From: JAWPMT01 sp965215825
GTDB taxonomy: Bacteria; Bacteroidota; Bacteroidia; Cytophagales; Cyclobacteriaceae
Direction: 5' to 3'
Assembly: GCA_965215825.1 (NCBI GenBank)
Contig: CBDCEM010000003.1
Location: 620,001-684,000 of the forward strand
DNA length: 64,000 nucleotides
Shown in pieces: positions 1 to 9,841 of the stretch. The notes beneath the pieces were generated by a model. The model was not told where the DNA came from. It saw only the letters and a program-made list of their open reading frames with translations, and did not search any database. The position numbers and the translations under genes were made by a program. The first letter of the stretch is position 1, and every line of letters starts with the position of its first letter.

Positions 1-3000
1 CTGGCGGTACAGTAGGCACAACAACGGCTCCTGTAAAAGGGACCAGTCAGACCACTTATACGGCTGATATTACCTTCACTTCTGGTGGAACACAAACTAT
101 AACAATTAAAAATAGTTCAGGCACGACCATAAAGACTTCAAGTGCAACAGTCACAAATGCCCTTCTCAATGGAGGTACTATCGGTAGTGATCAATCCTTG
201 TGCGAAGGGGAAACACCTGCTGCTTTCACAAGCACTGCTGACGCCACCGGTGGGGATGGAGGCTATATGTACTGGTGGCAGCACAAGAATAATAAGACCA
301 ATAATGAATGGGAAGATATCACGGTAGGAGATTATGACGAAACCACTTATCAACACTGGGGTGTGGGTGGTGATACGGAAATCCGTCGCAAGGTTACTTC
401 AGGTTCTGATGAGGAGTTCTCTAATACAGTTTACCTGACAATACTCGATTTGGATGAAGGTTCCATAAGTGGAGCACAAACCATTTGTTATAACGGGAAT
501 CCCAATGCCTTATCTAATTCTACCGGCGCCTCAGGAGGGGAAGGTGGTATTTCTTATAAATGGCAGATATCCAGTGATGACGTTACTTTTACTGATATCA
601 GTGGATCGGGAACCACGAGTGCGACGTATGACCCACCGGCACTTACCGGAAGCCGATGGTACCGACGGAAAGCAACAAGTTGTGGCAATACAGTAACCAA
701 GTACACCACTTCAGTGAAAATAACAGTGAGAGGCAATCCGGCAAGCTACACCGTCTCTTCAACTAAAGATGATTTATGTTCCGGAGAGACAACTACCATC
801 AGTTTGAGTAATAAACAATCTTCGGTGGAGTACAGATTGATTAAGGGCTCATCTCAAGTTGGAAGCACAATTGCAGGAAGTGCTACATCCATTAGCTGGA
901 GCGAGCAGGGAACTGGAACATACAAAATCCAGGGGCGTTCCCACAGCTCCTGTTCATGGGTAGATGTGTCGGGATCCAAAGAAATTGGTACTAAATCTCC
1001 GGGAAGCCTGTCCATTTCCCTGACAGAAGGAGAAAGAATTGGTTGTTCAGGAAACAGCGTAACGCTCAACCCTTCCGGGGGTAGTGATTTCAGTTGGTCC
1101 TGGGAGGATATAACTGATGACACCAACGGGTCTTTAGAGGTTCAATATCAGGAAAATGCAACTGTTACTTACACCCTGCATGGTAAAGAGAGCGTTTGTA
1201 ATACTACAACAACTGCCACTGAAAGTATTCAAGGACTGAACGAAGTGGCTCCATTCAACATCACTGAGGGCGATGAAAGTATTTGTCAGGGCACGATTTC
1301 GACGACCTATACCCGTGAAGATTCCGATGGAGCAACCTCCTATACCTGGTCTTTAAGTGATGGTTCAGCGGGATCCATTGACAGCATTGGAGTGGTCACG
1401 TGGGATGAGGATTTCTCCGGACCTGTTACAGTCAACGTAACCGCTTCGGGGGCCTGTAACTCCTCAATTGTCGCCTCCAGAGAGGTGACGGTATTAGCCC
1501 CCCCAGCCTTGCAATCATTGTCAACCGGCTCAAGTTCCACAAGTATTTGCGAGGGATCTTATACCAGTGTTACGCTTGGAGATTCTCAATCTGATTATGA
1601 ATATAGATTGATAAAGGATGGTAATGTAGTTTCAAATAGCACCAAAGACGGTTCCGGTTCTCTCTCATGGGGCAGTTTGAATGTCGGAACTTATGAAATT
1701 CAAGGCAGGATAGGTTCTTGTGATTGGGTAACTGCCTCTTCTGACAATGTGGTCATTACTAGAATGAACCCTGGTGTATTGTCTATCAATTCGACAGGAA
1801 ATCTCCAGGGATGTCCGGGTCAAACTATCTCTTTATCGGGAATAGGTGGTACTAATTACAGTTGGTCGTATGAAGATACCAATGGGGATACAACCATGCC
1901 TCTTGCTGTGGATATCTATGAGGGAGGTGATATAACCTATACCTTGACGGGTAATGAAAGTGCTTGTGGTACTCTTGTGAATGAGTCAGTGGTAGTAGGA
2001 GGGTATCTACCGGTGAAAGGAGTAACGGTGGACAGTGAAATCACCAGCCGTTGCCAGGGAGAGGGCACCACCGATTTTACCCATAGCGTGGCACAAGATG
2101 CATTGACATATGAATGGAGTCTTGCACCTAACAATGCGGGATCTATTGATGAAAATGGGCAAGTGACCTGGCTTGAGGATTTTGCGGGAGAAGCGACCAT
2201 TACGATTACGGCTTTTGGTGAGTGCGAAACTTCAAGAGAAGACACGTGGATGGTGGATGTTATTGCTCCGGCCAACAGCTTCGGTAACACCCTTACTGCT
2301 GGAACGCAAAATCTTTGCTCAGACGACAGAACAACCATCACTTTGAATAACGCTCAGGAAGACTATAAGTACCGGTTGATGAAAAATACAAGTGAGAATG
2401 TAGGTACCAAAACTACCGGATACACCTGGAGCAATCTTGACATTGGCGATTACAAAATACAGGGAAGACCTGTCGGAAACGAATGCTCCTGGGTGGATGT
2501 CACCAATGAAATTGAGATTCGTAGACTGGATCCGGGATCGGTCAGGATGGCAGAAACAGGTCCACTTACAGGATGCGACGAAGACTGGGTATCCATCACA
2601 CCGACTGGAGGAAGTAATTATACCTTAAGAGAAGATGGCGATGATCACGATATCGAACCCGAGACAGATGGTACTTTCCGCGTACAGGTGCGCGCTGGCG
2701 TAGAAATTGACTATATCTTGTCGGGCACGGAAAATATCTGTGGCACAACGGATACACAGAGAATTGTAGTTGTTAGCGATGAGCCTTACGGGAGTGTTGT
2801 TTTTGAAGATGAGAATAGCACTGTTTGTCAGGGAGATCAGGATGTGGTTTATACGATAAACCTTGTACCTAGAGCAACCATCACCTGGTCATTGGAGCCA
2901 GCAGAATCAGGTACTGTTGTTGATGGTGTGGTGGATTGGGCATCATCATTTCATGGCATTGCAAATGTTAGGGCCCAGGCTACAGGACCGTGTGATTTCA

Positions 3001-6000
3001 GTACCAGCGAGACATTTGAGGTGACCGTCGTGCCAAATGTTCAAATATCCCTTGATAGCCCTTTGGAAGAACGGAATATGGGCAGCGGAACCACGGACTA
3101 TGATGCCACATCGATTGGGGCAGAATCCTTTTTCTGGTCTTTGGCACCTGCGGGTGCTGGTACGATTAATACGTCGACAGGCGTAGTTAACTGGAGCCCG
3201 GCATATAATGGCCCTGCGACGGTAACAGTGGATGCCTCGGGTTCATGCGGTAGCGCTCAGACCGCTAGTGCCGAAACAATGATCATCAACCCTAATAATC
3301 TAGCCCTCATTACTCCTGAGACAAATGATGTGTTCCTGACGGGAGATGACATTAGTATTGAATGGCCTGAACCAACGTCTGGATGGTTATATAACATATA
3401 CTATGAAAATGACGGAGTTATGGTCTCCATAGCGACTGAAATAGCAGGTCAGGCCGAGGGAAGTAACCTTGTTTATGAATGGGCGGATGTTCCCGATCTG
3501 GGATTTGTAGATATTCTAGTTGTAGAATCTCGCGGTTTGATCACATTTCAGGCTCAGAACGTAGAATTGATCAGTTATGTCAGCGTACAAACACCCCTTG
3601 CACAATCTTATGGTAAAGGGACTGAGACGAATATCACCTGGACAGGTGGATCTATACAATCAGATTTCTTAGTTGAATTATATGAGGGGGGCACTTATCG
3701 TTCTGAAATCGGCCCCAACTCCGGTCGTTCGATACCCTGGATCATCCCCTCTAACCTTTCTAATAGTTCTGAGTATCAAATTCGCATCTCTCAGGGAACG
3801 CAGGAGGCCTTTTCTGAGACGTTTACGGTAGTGGGGTGTGTCGAATTAGTGACCCTGAACGAAGAGAAGAATTATATCCGTAGCATGGTACCAAGGGTGC
3901 CAATTTCTGAGTGTCTTCATGGGCGTTCGAAAGACGAAGTAGTCCAAAGTGTGGCCTATGTCGATGGCCTTGGAAGACCCATCCAACAAATCAGTATTGC
4001 CGCTTCACCCAATGGATTAGACTGGGTCCAAGGGACGGAATTTGACGACTATGGGCGGGCTTTAAGGCAGTATTTGCCTTACGCTTCTGATTTTTCGGAG
4101 ACAACCATTGGGAGCTATCGAAGTAGCTGGAAAAACGAGCAAATCAGCTACCTCGATGAAAGGTTCAATGGTAGTATCGACAAAGATTTTGGTTATAGTG
4201 AACAGATTCCTGAGAATTCGCCACTCAATCGACATTTAAAAGCAGCCGCACCTGGCCAGGTATGGAGCACTGATGACGGGACACACCTGGTGGAAAATAC
4301 CTACCTGATCAATGATGGTTCAGAAACCGTTCCGGATGTCTATGTTAATGACTTGGGTGGAATGGTATTTGGAGAAGGCACATACTATGCTGCAGAAGAA
4401 TTAACAGGTATTCGCGTAACAGATGAGAACAACGGTGACCAGGAAGGGGAAAGTATTGCCTGGACCAACAAGTCTGGCCAGACCGTACTGAAGGCTGTCA
4501 AAATTGTAGAAGATGGTACGGTGACCTACATGAAAACTTTCTATGGCTATGATAATTATGGGAACCTGAGATTTGTGGTACAACCGCAAGGGGTGAGACT
4601 CATTGAAGAGGGCGTGTACACATGGGCCGATTTGAGTGATACAGGTTTTAGGGAAAAATGGATGTTCACTTACGAGTACGACCAACGCCAACGCATGATC
4701 TCGAAAAGCGTACCGGGTGCAGAGCCCGTGGAGTTGATCTACGATTTTAGAGACAGATTGGTCATGACGCGCGATGGCAACCAAAACCAGGAAGAATATA
4801 CGCGATCGGATGTGATATTGAATGGAGATACCGATCCTATAGAACCATTCTACGAGGTACATGGAGCATCCATCAAATTGCAGGAAGGGTTTCATTTAAC
4901 CGCTACTTCCGGAAGTGTCTTTCTCGGCAGGGCGCATGAGGCCCTGGGAAATAGTGGATGGGTATTCACAAAATACGATCACCTCAATCGGCCGATTATG
5001 ACGGGACAGGCAGATTTGTCGGGAACCTCTGGAGAAATCATTGATGCACTTGATACGCATCACCTGGCAGATGGAGCTTTTGGGGAGTCTTATACCGGCT
5101 CCGGGCCACTTTTTGGGTACACCAATGACGCATTTCCCTATGAAGGAGAATCAGGAACGTCCATCACAGAAGATGATCTCTTCACCGTAACCTTCTACGA
5201 TAATTATGACTTTACAGATGAAGTCCATCCTTCGGGAGAAGAGGCAGAAGCGATTGGTCAGGTAACGGGTTCCAAAACGCGCGTACTTGGTACTGATACC
5301 TGGTTGACCTCCATTATCTTTTATGACGAACGATACAGGGTTATCAAAACCATTACAGAGAATTACCTGGGAGGCCATGATATCGTGGAATTGGATTACC
5401 TCAATGCCATTTCCGGTTTAGTTACAAGGACTACTACCACCCATACCGGAGGCGAGCCAGTCAATATCGTGGAAGAAAACGAATATGACCACATGGATCG
5501 CCTGTTAAGTATGACGCAAAGCATTAATGGAGGGGATACAGAGGTGATTGCCAGGAACACTTATAACAAGATGGGAGAGCTCATTGAGAAAAATGTGGGC
5601 GGTTCCCTCTTTGAAGGTGGGCAGGGGGATGTTTCACCTATACAGTCAATCGATTTTGATTACAACATCCGTGGGTGGTTAACAAGCATCAATAAAGGTC
5701 AGGCATCAAATAGTGGAGAAAGTGATCAGTTTCGTATGGTATTGAATTACCATGATGCCGCGGGGTTTGAGCAATTCAATGGCAACATTGGTCGCATCAA
5801 ATGGCAAACAGAGGGAGGAAATGGACAACAAACCACTTCCCCGCAACAATTCAACTATACCTACGATGCGGTCAGTAGAATACAATCCGCAGATTATGTA
5901 GGAGGAGACCATGACCTGAGTAGTGTCGAATATGATTTCAATGGCAATATCCTGAACCTCTCCAGAAACGCGCTGGATGACCTGACATATTCCTATGGGA

Positions 6001-7358
6001 CAGGTACGGCCATGAGCAACCAACTGCTATCTGTGGCAGATGCCGGAGATACGCTGCTCTTTTATGATCGAAATACCTCCGGGAATGATTACGCCTACGA
6101 CGACAATGGCAACATGACCCGGGATTTGAACAAGGAGATCTCCAGCATCACCTACAACCATCTCAATTTGCCGGAAGTAGTCAATACCAAAGACGGTGAT
6201 GGAAGCCCGGTGGTCATTACCTATACCTATGATGCTACGGGGATCAAACTCAGAAAGTCCGTACAATCCGGGAATAACACTATTACCACAGATTACAATG
6301 GTGGGTTACACTTCATCAACAATTCCTTGTCATTTGTGCAGCATGGTGCGGGCCGAGCTTTGAACAATAATGGTGTGTTCCAATATGAGTATAACCTGAC
6401 CGACCATTTGGGTAACGTCCGGGCCTCTGTAGCCATGGGGGAAGATGGATTGGAAGTCCTTCAGCGGGATGACTACTATCCTTTCGGACTTACCTTCAAC
6501 AGTTGGCATGTGAGTCCTGAAAACAAATACAAGTTCCAAGGTCAAGAGCATCAAGATGAAACTGGATGGGACTCATTTAAGTGGAGAAATCACGATCCAG
6601 CATTGGGAAGGTTCTTTAATGTTGATCCACTAGCAGAAAAGTTTTATTATAACTCACCTTATGCTTTTAGTGAGAATAAGGTTACTGCACACATTGAATT
6701 AGAAGGTCTTGAAGCGTGGGACATAAAAAATGAGTGGGATGAGGAAACGATAAAGAAATATGAAGAATTTGCAGCTCAAAAAGCTGCTGAGTATGAGTCC
6801 AATGAAGTTCGATGTACTTGTGAAGATTTAGCGTTAAATATTATGATAGATTTTGCGTCTGAAAATCAGTTGCCTTTACAGATAACCAATAATTCTGGGG
6901 AAAATGGAGCTTCAGTTACATTAGATGCAGCTTCTGAGGACTATTCTGATGTAGATGGGTTTAGAAATGAAGTTTTATCTACTACCGGAGCTAATGATTT
7001 ATCAAATGGTACTAATACAGTGGATGTGTCAAAGAATGATTTGAAGAAAGGCGATATGTTATTATTTGTGAATAGTGAAGGAAGGGGACATCATACTCAG
7101 GTAGTAACATTCACTACCCCAGGTGTAGTGAATATTAATCAAGGGAATTTTGATCAAGGTGGCTTGAGGCAATCATCTGATCCGAATTTCTTAGGAGGTG
7201 CAGGTTATATAGGTGCCAAAGTTCAACGAGGAACGTATGATAGATCAAATGGTGGTAAATATTACAATCACTCAACAGGTGGACAACGCGATGGGTTGTT
7301 GAATGCGAGTGGTGTAAGAGGTAAAAGATGGAACTTTTTCAAATGGAACAAGAAGTAA
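1..7358 (+). CDS. Giant Rhs/YD-repeat polymorphic toxin with papain-like C-terminal tip (5' end outside window)
   Basis: The frame is open from base 3, so about 2,450 residues are visible and the true start lies upstream. Roughly the first 1,250 residues are repeated Ig/PKD-like surface modules, each with Cys, Gly and Trp-rich strands. A DUF6443 segment (VAYVDGLGRPIQ, around residue 1320) leads into YD/Rhs repeats, ending with the core motifs DHLGNVRASV, YYPFGLTFNSW and GRFFNVDPLAE (residues about 2130-2200). The variable tip follows. It has a CTCEDLALN helix, HHTQVVTF and INQGN, a Cys-His-Asn order typical of papain/NlpC-like folds, so it is probably a peptidase, amidase or deamidase toxin (inferred). 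The last 31 bp overlap the next gene, as is usual for toxin-immunity pairs. Secretion route cannot be seen because the N-terminus is missing. Confidence 0.9.
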   Translation, partial: GGTVGTTTAPVKGTSQTTYTADITFTSGGTQTITIKNSSGTTIKTSSATVTNALLNGGTIGSDQSLCEGETPAAFTSTADATGGDGGYMYWWQHKNNKTNNEWEDITVGDYDETTYQHWGVGGDTEIRRKVTSGSDEEFSNTVYLTILDLDEGSISGAQTICYNGNPNALSNSTGASGGEGGISYKWQISSDDVTFTDISGSGTTSATYDPPALTGSRWYRRKATSCGNTVTKYTTSVKITVRGNPASYTVSSTKDDLCSGETTTISLSNKQSSVEYRLIKGSSQVGSTIAGSATSISWSEQGTGTYKIQGRSHSSCSWVDVSGSKEIGTKSPGSLSISLTEGERIGCSGNSVTLNPSGGSDFSWSWEDITDDTNGSLEVQYQENATVTYTLHGKESVCNTTTTATESIQGLNEVAPFNITEGDESICQGTISTTYTREDSDGATSYTWSLSDGSAGSIDSIGVVTWDEDFSGPVTVNVTASGACNSSIVASREVTVLAPPALQSLSTGSSSTSICEGSYTSVTLGDSQSDYEYRLIKDGNVVSNSTKDGSGSLSWGSLNVGTYEIQGRIGSCDWVTASSDNVVITRMNPGVLSINSTGNLQGCPGQTISLSGIGGTNYSWSYEDTNGDTTMPLAVDIYEGGDITYTLTGNESACGTLVNESVVVGGYLPVKGVTVDSEITSRCQGEGTTDFTHSVAQDALTYEWSLAPNNAGSIDENGQVTWLEDFAGEATITITAFGECETSREDTWMVDVIAPANSFGNTLTAGTQNLCSDDRTTITLNNAQEDYKYRLMKNTSENVGTKTTGYTWSNLDIGDYKIQGRPVGNECSWVDVTNEIEIRRLDPGSVRMAETGPLTGCDEDWVSITPTGGSNYTLREDGDDHDIEPETDGTFRVQVRAGVEIDYILSGTENICGTTDTQRIVVVSDEPYGSVVFEDENSTVCQGDQDVVYTINLVPRATITWSLEPAESGTVVDGVVDWASSFHGIANVRAQATGPCDFSTSETFEVTVVPNVQISLDSPLEERNMGSGTTDYDATSIGAESFFWSLAPAGAGTINTSTGVVNWSPAYNGPATVTVDASGSCGSAQTASAETMIINPNNLALITPETNDVFLTGDDISIEWPEPTSGWLYNIYYENDGVMVSIATEIAGQAEGSNLVYEWADVPDLGFVDILVVESRGLITFQAQNVELISYVSVQTPLAQSYGKGTETNITWTGGSIQSDFLVELYEGGTYRSEIGPNSGRSIPWIIPSNLSNSSEYQIRISQGTQEAFSETFTVVGCVELVTLNEEKNYIRSMVPRVPISECLHGRSKDEVVQSVAYVDGLGRPIQQISIAASPNGLDWVQGTEFDDYGRALRQYLPYASDFSETTIGSYRSSWKNEQISYLDERFNGSIDKDFGYSEQIPENSPLNRHLKAAAPGQVWSTDDGTHLVENTYLINDGSETVPDVYVNDLGGMVFGEGTYYAAEELTGIRVTDENNGDQEGESIAWTNKSGQTVLKAVKIVEDGTVTYMKTFYGYDNYGNLRFVVQPQGVRLIEEGVYTWADLSDTGFREKWMFTYEYDQRQRMISKSVPGAEPVELIYDFRDRLVMTRDGNQNQEEYTRSDVILNGDTDPIEPFYEVHGASIKLQEGFHLTATSGSVFLGRAHEALGNSGWVFTKYDHLNRPIMTGQADLSGTSGEIIDALDTHHLADGAFGESYTGSGPLFGYTNDAFPYEGESGTSITEDDLFTVTFYDNYDFTDEVHPSGEEAEAIGQVTGSKTRVLGTDTWLTSIIFYDERYRVIKTITENYLGGHDIVELDYLNAISGLVTRTTTTHTGGEPVNIVEENEYDHMDRLLSMTQSINGGDTEVIARNTYNKMGELIEKNVGGSLFEGGQGDVSPIQSIDFDYNIRGWLTSINKGQASNSGESDQFRMVLNYHDAAGFEQFNGNIGRIKWQTEGGNGQQTTSPQQFNYTYDAVSRIQSADYVGGDHDLSSVEYDFNGNILNLSRNALDDLTYSYGTGTAMSNQLLSVADAGDTLLFYDRNTSGNDYAYDDNGNMTRDLNKEISSITYNHLNLPEVVNTKDGDGSPVVITYTYDATGIKLRKSVQSGNNTITTDYNGGLHFINNSLSFVQHGAGRALNNNGVFQYEYNLTDHLGNVRASVAMGEDGLEVLQRDDYYPFGLTFNSWHVSPENKYKFQGQEHQDETGWDSFKWRNHDPALGRFFNVDPLAEKFYYNSPYAFSENKVTAHIELEGLEAWDIKNEWDEETIKKYEEFAAQKAAEYESNEVRCTCEDLALNIMIDFASENQLPLQITNNSGENGASVTLDAASEDYSDVDGFRNEVLSTTGANDLSNGTNTVDVSKNDLKKGDMLLFVNSEGRGHHTQVVTFTTPGVVNINQGNFDQGGLRQSSDPNFLGGAGYIGAKVQRGTYDRSNGGKYYNHSTGGQRDGLLNASGVRGKRWNFFKWNKK

Positions 7359-7648
7359 GGAAACTACCTATTTACATGAATCTTTTTATGATCATCATTC
7401 TGATGATTCTATTTGCAATTGTGAACTTAGATTTTTACTCTTTGGATGATGTTATCATGGGGAAAGACTACTTATCATGGCAGATGCTAGCGTCTGACTT
7501 TGTGAGAAAATACAAACTAATATTTGTGGTGACAGTTGTAGGAGTGTTTTTTATAGGGAAAAAACAGCACAAGTTGATTTTAGTTGGCTCATCGGTATTA
7601 GGCTACTTGATCTATGAATTTTCTTATTCCCAAATTACTCCGTGGTGA
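7328..7648 (+). CDS. Small membrane protein, probable immunity partner of the papain-like Rhs tip (copy 1)
   Basis: This 106-residue protein has two or three hydrophobic segments (MNLFMIIILMILFAIV near the N-terminus, LIFVVTVVGVFFIG, and LILVGSSVLGYLIY near the C-terminus). It starts 31 bp inside the Rhs tip gene, so the two are translationally coupled. Position and size fit a membrane immunity protein that protects against the upstream toxin, but I recognise no named immunity family. An in-frame Met six residues in is an alternative start. The second copy at 14248-14568 differs by one residue (Phe to Leu, base 7414 against 14334). Confidence 0.7.
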   Translation: MELFQMEQEVRKLPIYMNLFMIIILMILFAIVNLDFYSLDDVIMGKDYLSWQMLASDFVRKYKLIFVVTVVGVFFIGKKQHKLILVGSSVLGYLIYEFSYSQITPW

Positions 7649-7679
7649 TTGTTTAAATAAATAAAAAATAAAGCGAGAG

Positions 7680-7707
7680 AGCCTCTGAGAAGTCAGGGGC
7701 TTTTTTT
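7680..7707 (+). terminator. Intrinsic terminator between immunity gene and convergent XRE gene
   Basis: A nine-pair stem AGCCTCTGA / TCAGGGGCT (one G-T pair) with a four-base loop is followed by seven T. It ends the Rhs-immunity transcript and lies against the stop codon of the convergent regulator. Confidence 0.85.
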
Positions 7708-8053
7708 AATGACTTAATTTTTGCTGGAGATCGTTTTTGAGTAGAAAAGCATCAATCAACTCTTTGACGATGTTCTTTTGATCAGTAGGCAGCAAGGCTA
7801 TCTTTTTGAACTGTGAGATCAGTTCCTTATCTCCAATACCTTCGGCAACATCTTCACGAGACCCATACATCAGGAAATCAGTAGTTACGTCCAGAGCATC
7901 AGCCAGTTTTGATAGTACATCAGCCGAGGGTTGAGCACCTTTATTTTCATATCTTCCAATCTGCGTGTAATGCAGATTTACCAGTTGTCCCAATTGCGAC
8001 TGAGACAATCCCTTCCTAGTTCTGGCACTTTTAAGACGCTCACTAAAGCTCAT
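7706..8053 (-). CDS. XRE-family helix-turn-helix regulator (copy 1)
   Basis: The Met at 8053 (MSFSERLKSARTRKGLSQ) is chosen because the HTH_XRE domain begins there; the frame is open for 46 more codons upstream but that stretch is unlike any family member. The protein is 115 residues: residues 3-60 are a Cro/C1-type HTH (LSQSQLGQLVNLHYTQIGRYE), followed by TTDFLMYG and a helical C-terminus. It is convergent to the toxin-immunity pair and divergent from the ATPase-recombinase operon, with 167 bp between the two starts, so it is well placed to repress that operon. A related regulator stands in the same place behind the third tip (21105-21440). Confidence 0.88.
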   Translation of the reverse strand: MSFSERLKSARTRKGLSQSQLGQLVNLHYTQIGRYENKGAQPSADVLSKLADALDVTTDFLMYGSREDVAEGIGDKELISQFKKIALLPTDQKNIVKELIDAFLLKNDLQQKLSH

Positions 8054-8220
8054 GTATGCTATTAATTGCTTGTGAAAGCAGTAAATGTAAGCTAAAGGCA
8101 TCATTAAATCAATCATTTTAAAGCTCATACACACATAATCATGCGTTAAGTCTTGATTGTATTCAAGAGGATAAGTATTATTGTAATGCAAATACTCACA
8201 TGAGAAAAAAATAGAGAAAA

Positions 8221-9804
8221 ATGGAGCTACCCATCACCCGACATTTAGACACGAGCAATGCAGATCACATCCTTTATCAGCATGATATGATAGAGATCGC
8301 CATACTTGGCGGGATCAGAACCGACATATTGGATCGGATGCGAGTAACACTAAAAATCAAAGTAGAGCATCTGAGTATCAGGCATAACCTGGACTTGTAC
8401 AATAGTCTGCAGGTGGACAAGCTGGTGCGAATGGTTGCAGAAAGATTAGAGATCGGGACGAGCATCATTGCAGCAGCCTTGATGGACTTGATCGATTTAC
8501 TGGAAACCCATCGACTGGAAGAGCGAGAAAAGGAAGTCACCTCACTGGATAAAAGGAAAATGCTCACAGAGGAAGAAATGAGAGAAGCCAAGCTCTACTT
8601 GTCCAGTCCGAATCTGATGGAGCGAACGAAAGAGGACATTGGCAAAGCAGGTGTGATAGGAGAAGAAATGAACCGACTGCTAGAATACCTGATCTTCACC
8701 AGCAGGAAAAGAGAAAACCCACTCCATGTAATCAGCTTGGGAAGTAGCGGAAATGGTAAGACACACTTGCAAGAGAAGGTTGCAGAGTTGATTCCTGCAG
8801 AAGACAAACTGGAAATCACCACCCTGTCAGAAAATGCCTTTTACTACTTTGGTCAGCAGCAACTAAGAAACAAGCTCATACTCATCGAGGATCTGGACGG
8901 AGCGGAAAGTGTCCTCTATCCACTTAGAGAAATCAAAAGCAAAAAGCGAATCACTAAAACAGTGGTGGTCAAAAACACGAAAGGAGAAACCAAGACAATC
9001 AGCTTGGTGGTTGAAGGCCCTGTCTGTGTAGCTGGTTGCACGACTAGAGAATCCATTTATGAGGATAATGCTAACAGATCATTCCTGATCTACATAGATG
9101 AAAGTCCAGAGCAGGACGAGAAAATCATGAGCTATCAGCGAAAACTGGCAGCAGGAAAAATAGACTTAGAATCAGAACAGGGCGTAAAGGAGCAGTTCCA
9201 AAATATGCAAAGGGTGCTTGTACCTGTGACCATTAGAAACCCATTTGCCGAACGACTCAAAATCCCAAATGAGGTGTTCAAACCGAGAAGAACAAATGCT
9301 CACTATCTGGCTTTTATCGAGGTGGTGACCTTTTACCATCAGTACCAGCGGGAGAAACAATATGATCAGGAAACAGGAGAAGAATACATCGAGACGACAC
9401 TAGAGGACATTGCAGAAGCTAACAAGCTGATGAAAGAAGTGCTACTCAGGAAATCAGATCAGTTGAACGGAGCGACCAGAGATTACCTGGAAAGGCTGAA
9501 ATCCTACCTAATCAAAGAGGAAAAGCAAGAGTTCTCCAACAGAGAGATCAGGGTGAATCTACGGATCAAGGGAACGACACTGAGAAGATATCATCACAGC
9601 TTATTAGATGTAGGATTGATTAGGGTCAAGAGCGGAAAGAAAGCAACAGGTTACCAGTATGAGATTATCAGTCCAGATGAGTACGAGGAACTAAAGGAAA
9701 GCATTGCCAGCGTATTGGATGATGTGTTGAAAGAGTGCGCCACTGCGCCAGTAGTGAGCCACTCTCAAAATGGCTCAGCTAAATCAAGAAATCCAGTAAG
9801 TTAA
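8221..9804 (+). CDS. P-loop ATPase with winged-helix C-terminus, mobile-element type (copy 1)
   Basis: This 527-residue protein has a Walker A motif GSSGNGKT (residues 174-181) and a Walker B-like LILIEDLDG (about 219-226). A conserved NRSFLIYIDES segment follows around residue 280. The C-terminal region (about 430-500) contains a winged-helix-like stretch (LRRYHHSLLDVGLIRV). The core resembles the helicase-like part of 'DNA primase' proteins that sit next to tandem integrases in Bacteroidota elements; this is from memory of the family and unverified. Toprim and CHC2 zinc-finger domains are absent. It is the first gene of a three-gene operon with the two recombinases and could remodel DNA for them (inference). 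Confidence 0.75.
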   Translation: MELPITRHLDTSNADHILYQHDMIEIAILGGIRTDILDRMRVTLKIKVEHLSIRHNLDLYNSLQVDKLVRMVAERLEIGTSIIAAALMDLIDLLETHRLEEREKEVTSLDKRKMLTEEEMREAKLYLSSPNLMERTKEDIGKAGVIGEEMNRLLEYLIFTSRKRENPLHVISLGSSGNGKTHLQEKVAELIPAEDKLEITTLSENAFYYFGQQQLRNKLILIEDLDGAESVLYPLREIKSKKRITKTVVVKNTKGETKTISLVVEGPVCVAGCTTRESIYEDNANRSFLIYIDESPEQDEKIMSYQRKLAAGKIDLESEQGVKEQFQNMQRVLVPVTIRNPFAERLKIPNEVFKPRRTNAHYLAFIEVVTFYHQYQREKQYDQETGEEYIETTLEDIAEANKLMKEVLLRKSDQLNGATRDYLERLKSYLIKEEKQEFSNREIRVNLRIKGTTLRRYHHSLLDVGLIRVKSGKKATGYQYEIISPDEYEELKESIASVLDDVLKECATAPVVSHSQNGSAKSRNPVS

Positions 9805-9841
9805 GTTCAGAGAGCCAACGAAACGGGAAAGGTAAACAGGG

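Noticed and set aside
1..7358. Many short frames on the minus strand inside the Rhs gene and other large genes
   Set aside because: They have no family features, follow the codon periodicity of the opposite strand and lack start signals.
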